From the NCBI RefSeq assembly GCF_029227915.1, contig NC_079880.1:28639501-28703500 (forward strand): a stretch of DNA of 64,000 nucleotides, read 5' to 3'. Source of the stretch: Hydractinia symbiolongicarpus. Lineage: Eukaryota > Cnidaria > Hydrozoa > Anthoathecata > Hydractiniidae. The position numbers were made by a program, and so were the translations under genes. This document shows positions 57,245 through 64,000 of the stretch, in pieces. Position 1 is the first letter of the stretch. Each line of letters starts with the position of its first letter. Under the pieces are notes generated by a model. That model had not been told where the DNA came from. It worked only from the letters and a program-made list of their open reading frames with translations, and ran no database searches.

Positions 57245-59881
57245 TCGGGAAGTCAGTTTACTCCCTGGGTACTTTCTTTATATACATTCAACTATACGTG
57301 CCAAGCCCGGGATTTATGGGAAATCGAGGGTTTTCGTTTGCCGGCGATTAAACTTCTTTTATTCAGCGTCTCATCAAAAATGAAAACATTTTTGAAAACT
57401 ACAAGTCTCACGCCTTTTTGTGGTGAAAAAATAATTTAAAAAATCGTTCTGGAAATGAGTTTACTCACAGGGTACTTTCTTTGTATACATTCGACTATAC
57501 ATGCCAAGCCCGGGATATACGGGAAATCGAGGGTTTTCGTTTGCCGGCGATTAAACTTCTTTTATTCAGCGTCTCATCAAAAATGAAAACATTTTTGTAA
57601 ACTACAAGTCTCATGCGTTTTAGTGGTGAAAAAATAATTTAAAAAATCGTTCGGGAAATGAGTTTACTCCCTGGGTACTTTCTTTGTATAGTTTCGACTA
57701 TACGGGCCCAGTCGGGGATTTACGGGAAGTCGCGGGTTTTCGTTTGGCGGCGATTAAACTTCTTTTATTCAGCGTCTCATCAAAAATGAAAACATTTTTA
57801 AAAACTACAAGTCTCATGAGCTTTAGTGGTTAAATAACAATTTAAAAAATCGTTTGGGAAATGGGTTTACTCCCTGGGTACTTTCTTTGTATACATTTGA
57901 CTATACGGGCCAAGCCCGGGATTTACGGGAAATCGCGGGTTTTCGTTTGCCGGCGATTAAACCACTTTCATTAAGCGTCTCATCAAAAATGAAAACATTT
58001 CTGAAAACTACAAGTCTCATGCGTGTTAGTGGTGAAAAAATGATTTAAAAAATCGTTCGGGAAATGAGTTTACTCCCTGGGTAACTTCTTTGTATACTTT
58101 TGACTATACGGGCCGAGTCCGGGATTTAGGGGAAATCGCGGGTTTTCTTTTGCCGGCAAATAAACTTCTTTTATTCAGCGTCTCATCAAAAATGAAAACA
58201 TTTTTAAAAACTACAAGTCTCATGGGCTTTAGTGGTGAAATAATAATTTAAAAAATCGTTCGGGAAATGAGTTTACTCCCTGGGTACTTTCTTTGTATAC
58301 TTTTGACTATACGGGCCGAGTCCGGGATTTACGGGAAATAGCGGGTTTTCGTTTGCCGGCGATTAAACCACTTTCACTAAGCGTCTCATCAAAAATGAAA
58401 ACATTTCTGAAAACTACAAGTCTCATGCGTTTTAGTGGTGAAAAAATAATTTAAAAAATCGTTCGGGAAATGAGTTTACTCTTTGGTACTTTCTTTGTAT
58501 ACTTTTGACTATACGGCCGAGTCGGGGATTTACGGGAAGTCGCGGGTTTTCGTTTGCCGGCGATTAAACTTCTTTTATTCAGCGTCTCATCAAAAATGAA
58601 AACATTTTTGAAAACTACAAGTCTCATGCGTTTTAGTGGCGAAAAAAATATTTAAAAAATCGTTCGGGAAATGAGTTTACTCCCTGGGTACTTTCTTTGT
58701 ATACATTCGACTACACGGGCCAAGCCCGGGACTTAGGGGAAATCGCTGGTTTTCTTTTGCCGGCGATTATACCTCTTTCATTAAGCGTCTCATCAAAAAT
58801 GAAAACATTTTTAAAAACTACAAGGCTTATGCGTTTTAGATGTGAAAAAATAATTTAAAAAATCGTTCGGGAAATAAGTGTACTCCCTGGGTACTTTCTT
58901 TGTATACTTTTGACTTTACGGGCCGAATCCGGGATATACGGTAAATCGCGGGTTTTCGTTTGCTGGCGATTAAACTTCTTTTATTCAGCGTCCCATCAAA
59001 AATGAAATAATTTTTGAAAACTACAAGTCTCATGCGTTTTAGTGGTGAAAAAATAATATAAAAAATCGTTCGGGAAATGAGTTTACTCCCTGGGTACTTT
59101 CTTTGTATACTTTTGACTATACGGGCCAAGCCCGGGATTTACGGGAAATGGCGCGTTTTCGTTTGCTGGCGATTAAACTTCTTTTATTCAGCGTCCCATC
59201 AAAAATGAAAACATTTTTAAAAACTACAAGTTTCATGAGTTTTAGTGGTGAAAAAATAATATAAAAAATCGTTCGGGAAATGAGTTTACTCCCTGGGTAC
59301 TTTCTTTGTATACTTTTGACTATACGGGCCAAGCCCGGGATTTACGGGAAATGGCGGGTTTTTGTTTGCTGGCGATTAAACTTCTTCTAATCAGCGTCTC
59401 ATCAAAAATGAAAACATTTTTGAAAACTACAAGTCTCATGGGCTTTAGTGGTAAAATAATAATTTAAAAAATCGTTCGGGAAATGAGTTTACTCCCTGGG
59501 TACTTTTTTTGCATACTTTTGACTTTACAGGCCGAGTCCGGGATTTACGGAAAATCGCAGGTTTTCGTTTGCCGGCGATTAAATTTCTTTTATTCAGCGT
59601 CTCATCAAAAATGAAAACATTTTTAAGAACTACAAGTCTCATGCGTTTTAGTGGTTAAATAATAATTTAAAAAATCGTTCGGGAAATGAGTTTACTCCCT
59701 GGGTACTTTTTTTGTATACTTTTGACTTTACAGGCCGAGTCCGGGATTTACGGGAAATCGCAGGTTTTCGTTTGCCGGCGATTAAACCTCTTTCATTAAG
59801 CGTCTCATTAAAAATGAAAACATTTTTGGAAAGTACAAGTCTCATTCGTTCTATTGGTGCGGAAATATATTGAAAAATCGT
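57245..59881 (+). repeat. 13-mer HOR of the right domain, copy 2 (2,637 bp)
   Basis: This copy repeats 54608-57244 at an exact offset of 2,637 bp. By eye I found only a few single-base differences, for example TACTCCCTGG (57260) where copy 1 has TACTTCCTGG, and TACTTTTTTTGC (about 59503) where copy 1 has TACTATTTTTGC. The linker after it reads GGAAATATATTGAAAAATCG instead of GGAAATAATTTG. Such likeness implies very recent duplication or efficient homogenisation, or an assembly effect that needs exclusion. Confidence 0.9.
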
Positions 59882-61099
59882 TCGGGAAGTCAGTTTACTC
59901 CCTGGGTACTTTCTTTATATACATTCAACTATATGTGCCAAGCCCGGGATTTATGGGAAATCGAGGGTTTTCGTTTGCCGGCGATTAAACTTCTTTTATT
60001 CAGCGTCTCATCAAAAATGAAAACATTTTTGAAAACTACAAGTCTCACGCCTTTTTGTGGTGAAAAAATAATATAAAAAATTGTTCGGGAAATGAGTTTA
60101 CTCCCTGGGTACTTTCTTTGTATACTTTTGACTATACGGGCCAAGCCCGGGATTTACGGGAAATGGCGGGTTTTCGTTTGCTGGCGATTAAACTTCTTTT
60201 ATTCAGCGTCCCATCAAAAATGAAAACATTTTTAAAAACTACAAGTTTCATGAGTTTTAGTGGTGAAAAAATAATATAAAAAATCGTTTGGGAAATGAGT
60301 TTACTCCCTGGGTACTTTCTTTGTATACTTTTGACTATACGGGCCAAGCCCCGGATTTACGGGAAATGGCGGGTTTTTGTTTGCTGGCGATTAAACTTCT
60401 TCTAATCAGCGTCTCATCAAAAATGAAAACATTTTTGAAAACTACAAGTCTCATGGGCTTTAGTGGTAAAATAATAATTTAAAAAATCGTTCGGGAAATG
60501 AGTTTACTCCCTGGGTACTATTTTTGCATACTTTTGACTTTACAGGCCGAGTCCGGGATTTACGGAAAATCGCAGGTTTTCGTTTGCCGGCGATTAAATT
60601 TCTTTTATTCAGCGTCTCATCAAAAATGAAAACATTTTTAAGAACTACAAGTCTCATGCGTTTTAGTGGTTAAATAATAATTTAAAAAATCGTTCGGGAA
60701 ATGAGTTTACTCCCTGGGTACTTTTTTTGTATACTTTTGACTTTACAGGCCGAGTCCGGGATTTACGGGAAATCGCAGGTTTTCGTTTGCCGGCGATTAA
60801 ACCTCTTTCATTAAGCGTCTCATTAAAAATGAAAACATTTTTGGAAAGTACAAGTCTCATTCGTTCTATTGGTGCGGAAATAATTTGAAAAATCGTTCGG
60901 GAAGTCAGTTTACTCCCTGGGTACTTTCTTTATATACATTCAACTATATGTGCCAAGCCCGGGATTTATGGGAAATCGAGGGTTTTCGTTTGCCGGCGAT
61001 TAAACTTCTTTTATTCAGCGTCTCATCAAAAATGAAAACATTTTTGAAAACTACAAGTCTCACGCCTTTTTGTGGTGAAAAAATAATTTAAAAAATCGT
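59070..61099 (+). repeat. 5-mer derivative of the 13-mer, 1,015-bp period, two copies
   Basis: Monomers of types 10, 11, 12, 13 and 1 of the right HOR occur at 59070-60084 and again at 60085-61099. The monomer at 59882 starts as type 1 (TATATACATTC, ATATGTGCC) and ends with a linker typical of type 9 (GAAAAAATAATATAAAAAATTG), making it the seam. In effect copy 3 of the 13-mer lost eight monomers. The type-12 copy near 60491 carries TACTATTTTTGC, like 13-mer copy 1 rather than copy 2, which argues for exchange among several units. Confidence 0.83.
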
Positions 61100-62420
61100 T
61101 CTGGAAATGAGTTTACTCACAGGGTACTTTCTTTGTATACATTCGACTATACATGCCAAGACCGGGATTTACGGGAAATCGAGGGTTTTCGTTTGCCGGC
61201 GATAAAACCTCTTTCATTAAGCGTCTCATCAAAAATGAAAACATTTTTGAAAACTACAAGTCTCATGCTTTTTAGTGGTGAAAAGATAATTTAAAAAATC
61301 GTTCTGGAAATGAGTTTACTCACAGGGTACTTTCTTTGTAAGCATTCGACTATACGGGACAAGCCCGGGATTTAGGGAAATCGTGGTATTTCGTTTGCCG
61401 GAGATTAAACCTCTTTCATTAAGCGTCTCATTAAAAATGAAAACATTTTTGGAAACTACAAGTATCATTCGTTCTATTGGTGCAGAAATAATTTGAAAAA
61501 TCGTTCGGGAAATCAGTTTACTCCCTGGGTACTTTCTTTATATACATTCAACTATACGGGCCAAGCCCGGGATTTATGGGAAATCGAGGGTTTTCGTTTG
61601 CCGGCGATTAAACTTCTTTTATTCAGCGTCTCATCAAAAATGAAAACATTTTTGAAAACTGCAAGTCTCATGCGTTTTAGTGGCGAAAAAAATATTTAAA
61701 AAATCGTTCGGGAAATGAGTTTACTCCCTGGGTACTTTCTTTATATACATTCAACTATACGGGCCAAGCCCGGGATTTATGGGAAATCGAGGGTTTTCGT
61801 TTGCCGGCGATTAAACTTCTTTTATTCAGCGTCTCATCAAAAATGAAAACATTTTTGAAAACTACAAGTCTCACGCCTTTTTGTGGTGAAAAAATAATTT
61901 AAAAAATCGTTCTGGAAATGAGTTTACTCACAGGGTACTTTCTTTGTATACATTCGACTATACATGCCAAGCCCGGGATTTACGGGAAATCGAGGGTTTT
62001 CGTTTGCCGGCGATTAAACCTCTTTCATTTAGCGTCTCATCAAAAATGAAAACATTTTTGAAAACTACAAGTGTCATGCGTTTTAATTGTGAAAAAAAAA
62101 TTTAAAATTCGCTCGGGAAATGAGTTTACACCCTGGGTACTTTCTTTATATACATTCGACTATACGGGCCGAGTCCGGGATTTACGTGCAATCGCGGGTT
62201 TTCGTTTGCCGGCGATTAAACTCCTTTATTCAGCGTCTCATCAAAAATGAAAACATTTTTGAGAACTACAAGTCTCATGCTTTTTAGTGGTGAAAAGATA
62301 ATTTAAAAAATCGTTCTGGAAATGAGTTTACTCACAGGGTACTTTCTTTGTAAGCATTCGACTATACGGGACAAGCCCGGGATTTAGGGAAATCGTGGTA
62401 TTTCGTTTGCCGGAAATTAA
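61100..62420 (+). repeat. Diverged right-domain monomers with small indels
   Basis: About seven monomers follow with types near 1 and 2 of the 13-mer (TATATACATTC, TACATGCCAAG) plus changed copies. A pair of 5-mer-spaced monomers near 61303 and 62314 share TTGTAAGCATTCGAC, GGGACAAGCCC, GGGATTTAGGGAAATCG and GTGGTATTTCG. Other defects are AATTTAAAATTCGCTCGGG (about 62100), TTTACGTGCAATCGC and ACTCCTTTATTCAG (about 62220). Length varies more than in the left domain. Confidence 0.8.
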
Positions 62421-63700
62421 ACCACTTTCACTAAGCGTCTCATCAAAAATGAAAACATTTCTGAAAACTACAAGTCTCATGCGTTTTAGTGGTGAAAAAA
62501 TAATTTAAAAAATCGTTCGGGAAATGAGTTTACTCTTTGGTACTTTCTTTGTATACTTTTGACTATACGGCCGAGTCGGGGATTTACGGGAAGTCGCGGG
62601 TTTTCGTTTGCCGGCGATTAAACTTCTTTTATTCAGCGTCTCATCAAAAATGAAAACATTTTTGAAAACTGCAAGTCTCATGCGTTTTAGTGGCGAAAAA
62701 AATATTTAAAAAATCGTTCGGGAAATGAGTTTACTCCCTGGGTACTTTCTTTGTATACATTCGACTACACGGGCCAAGCCCGGGACTTAGGGGAAATCGC
62801 TGGTTTTCTTTTGCCGGCGATTATACCTCTTTCATTAAGCGTCTCATCAAAAATGAAAACATTTTTAAAAACTACAAGTCTCATGCGTTTTAGATGTGAA
62901 AAAATAATTTAAAAAATCGTTCGGGAAATAAGTGTACTCCCTGGGTACTTTCTTTGTATACTTTTGACTTTACGGGCCGAATCCGGGATATACGGTAAAT
63001 CGCGGTTTTTCGTTTGCTGGCGATTAAACTTCTTTTATTCAGCGTCCCATCAAAAATGAAATAATTTTTGAAAACTACAAGTCTCATGCGTTTTAGTGGT
63101 GAAAAAATAATATAAAAAATCGTTCGGGAAATGAGTTTACTCCCTGGGTACTTTCTTTGTATACTTTTGACTATACGGGCCAAGCCCGGGATTTACGGGA
63201 AATGGCGCGTTTTCGTTTGCTGGCGATTAAACTTCTTTTAATCAGCGTCTCATCAAAAATGAAAACATTTTTGAAAACTACAAGTCTCATGGGCTTTAGT
63301 GGTAAAATAATAATTTAAAAAATCGTTCGGGAAATGAGTTTACTTCCTGGGTACTTTTTTTGCATACTTTTGACTTTACAGGCCGAGTCCGGGATTTACG
63401 GGAAATCGCAAGTTTTCGTTTGCCGGCGATTAAATCTCTTTTATTCAGCGTCTCATCAAAAATGAAAACATTTTTAAGAACTACAAGTCTCATGCGTTTT
63501 AGTGGTTAAATAATAATTTAAAAAATCATTCGGGAAATGAGTTTACTCCCTGGGTACTTTTTTTGTATACTTTTGACTTTTCAGGCCAAGTCCGGGATTT
63601 ACGGGAAATCGCAGGTTTTCATTTGCCGGCGATTAAATTTCTTTTTTTCAGCGTCTCATTAAAAATAAAAACATTTTTAAGAACTACAAGTCTCATGCGT
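62421..63700 (+). repeat. Partial, rearranged 13-mer copy
   Basis: From ACCACTTTCACTAAGCG (about 62421) the sequence follows 58367 onward at an offset of 4,054 bp through types 7-10. Near 63200-63290 it switches from type 10 to the tail of type 11 (offset becomes 3,851 bp, one monomer lost). It continues through types 12 and 13 to about 63.7 kb with rising divergence (ATCATTCGGG, TTTTCAGGCC, TTTCTTTTTTTCAG, AAAAATAAAAACATTTTTAAG). Confidence 0.8.
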
Positions 63701-64000
63701 TTTAGTGGTGAAAAAATAATTTAAAAAATCGTTCGGGAAATGAGTATACTCCCTGGGTACTTTCTTTGTATACTTTTGACTATACGGGCCGAGTCCGGGG
63801 TTTACGGGAAATAGCGGGTTTTCGTTTGCCGGCGATTAAACTCCTTTTATTCAGCGTCTCATCTAAAATGAAAACATATTTAAAAACTACAAGTCTCATG
63901 CGTTTTACTGGTGAAAAAATAATATAAAAAATTGTTCGGGAAATGAGTTTACTCCCTGGGTACTTTCTTTGTATACTTTTGACTATACGGGCCAAGCCCG
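63701..64000 (+). repeat. Array continues to the window edge
   Basis: The last one and a half monomers carry GAGTATACTCC, GAAATAGCGGG, ACTCCTTTTATTC, CATCTAAAATG and TTTTACTGG, then a type 10/11-like front (ATATAAAAAATTG, GGGCCAAGCCCG). The window ends inside a monomer, so the array extends further right. Confidence 0.85.

Larger units (their letters stand above)
1..64000 (+). repeat. Satellite array, ~203-bp monomer, head to tail
   Basis: The entire window is a direct tandem repeat. Conserved words such as AAATGAGTTTAC, TTGCCGGCGATTAAA, GCGTCTCATCAAAAATGA and ACTACAAGTCTCATG return every 202-203 bases from the first line to the last. Monomer length is usually 203 bp; C-type monomers lack one base (ACGGCAG for ACGGGCAG) and are 202 bp. 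About 315 copies fit. All copies I followed are in the same orientation, and I found no insertion of unrelated sequence. Composition alternates within a monomer between a GC-rich core and an A/T-rich linker (AATTTAAAAAATCG). I do not recognise the family. Such arrays are typical of eukaryotic constitutive heterochromatin; a centromeric role is possible but not shown by sequence alone. Confidence 0.98.

Noticed and set aside
1-64000. CRISPR array or other prokaryotic direct-repeat system
   Set aside because: Repeats are about 203 bp and contiguous, with no unique spacers, no leader and no neighbouring genes. Spacer-like differences are point variants of the same monomer.
1-64000. Telomeric or rDNA spacer origin
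   Set aside because: I see no TTAGGG- or TTTAGGG-type tandem tract and no rRNA gene segment. The unit is too uniform and too long for telomere DNA.
1-64000. Assignment to a named plant, insect or vertebrate satellite family
   Set aside because: The monomer length and CAAAA-containing words are compatible with several groups, but I recognise no diagnostic sequence of a known family, and the high CpG does not settle the host.

Overview
The whole window is one uninterrupted head-to-tail satellite DNA array. The monomer is about 203 bp, with 201-204 bp variants, and about 315 copies fit in 64 kb. I see no protein gene, RNA gene, transposon, CRISPR array or unique sequence in it. Every copy I followed lies on the same strand, and both window ends fall inside the array. 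A 64 kb array of nucleosome-sized monomers with layered higher-order repeats (HORs) points to eukaryotic heterochromatin, such as a centromere, pericentromere, knob, B chromosome or sex chromosome. I do not recognise the satellite family or the species. The short open reading frames of about 64 residues that recur once per monomer are by-products of the repeat.

Monomers fall into types that I named from diagnostic words. A: TACTTCCTGGG, ATGGCGGG, ATGATAAC. B: CTCACAGGG, TATTTTCGAC, CCAAGCCCGGG, with a B2 form ending CAAATCTG. C: ACGGCAGAGTCC, 202 bp, with tail C1 (GTGATAAC) or C2 (CATTTCTG). G: TTTTCTTTTGCC, AATCAGCG. F: ACGTTCAGG, TTTCGTTAAG. D: GGGCAGAGTCTGGG, GGGAAGTCGC, with a D' form GGGAAGAGTC. 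E: GATTATACGGG, ATCGCAGG, TTTTTGTAAAC. A slash marks a hybrid monomer, whose front is one type and whose tail is another.

Layout. From 0.9 to 22.4 kb, and again from 44.2 to 48.4 kb, the array is built from the HOR A-B-C1-B-C2-G-F-D-E (9 monomers, 1,824-1,825 bp) and its shortened or lengthened derivatives of 4, 5, 6, 7, 8 and 10 monomers. Nearly every derivative has a hybrid monomer exactly where units were lost or gained. From 22.4 to 44.2 kb, and from 48.4 to 50.6 kb, shorter B2-rich HORs dominate, mainly A-B2-D-E (812 bp), A-B-C/D-E (811 bp) and trimers. About 52.2-52.6 kb marks a change to a second, more diverged subfamily. Its HOR is a 13-mer of 2,637 bp, present as two almost identical full copies (54.6-59.9 kb) plus 9-mer, 5-mer and partial derivatives out to 64 kb.

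What the DNA may be doing. Each monomer carries a GC-rich core with three or four GGG tracts (G-quadruplex potential) and several short dyads. These include a 9-bp-stem dyad (TCAAAAATG, 4-nt loop, CATTTTTGA). B monomers also carry a CENP-B-box-like motif whose spacer is one base too short. CpG is not depleted. Together these suggest a structural chromatin role, possibly centromeric, but that is inference.
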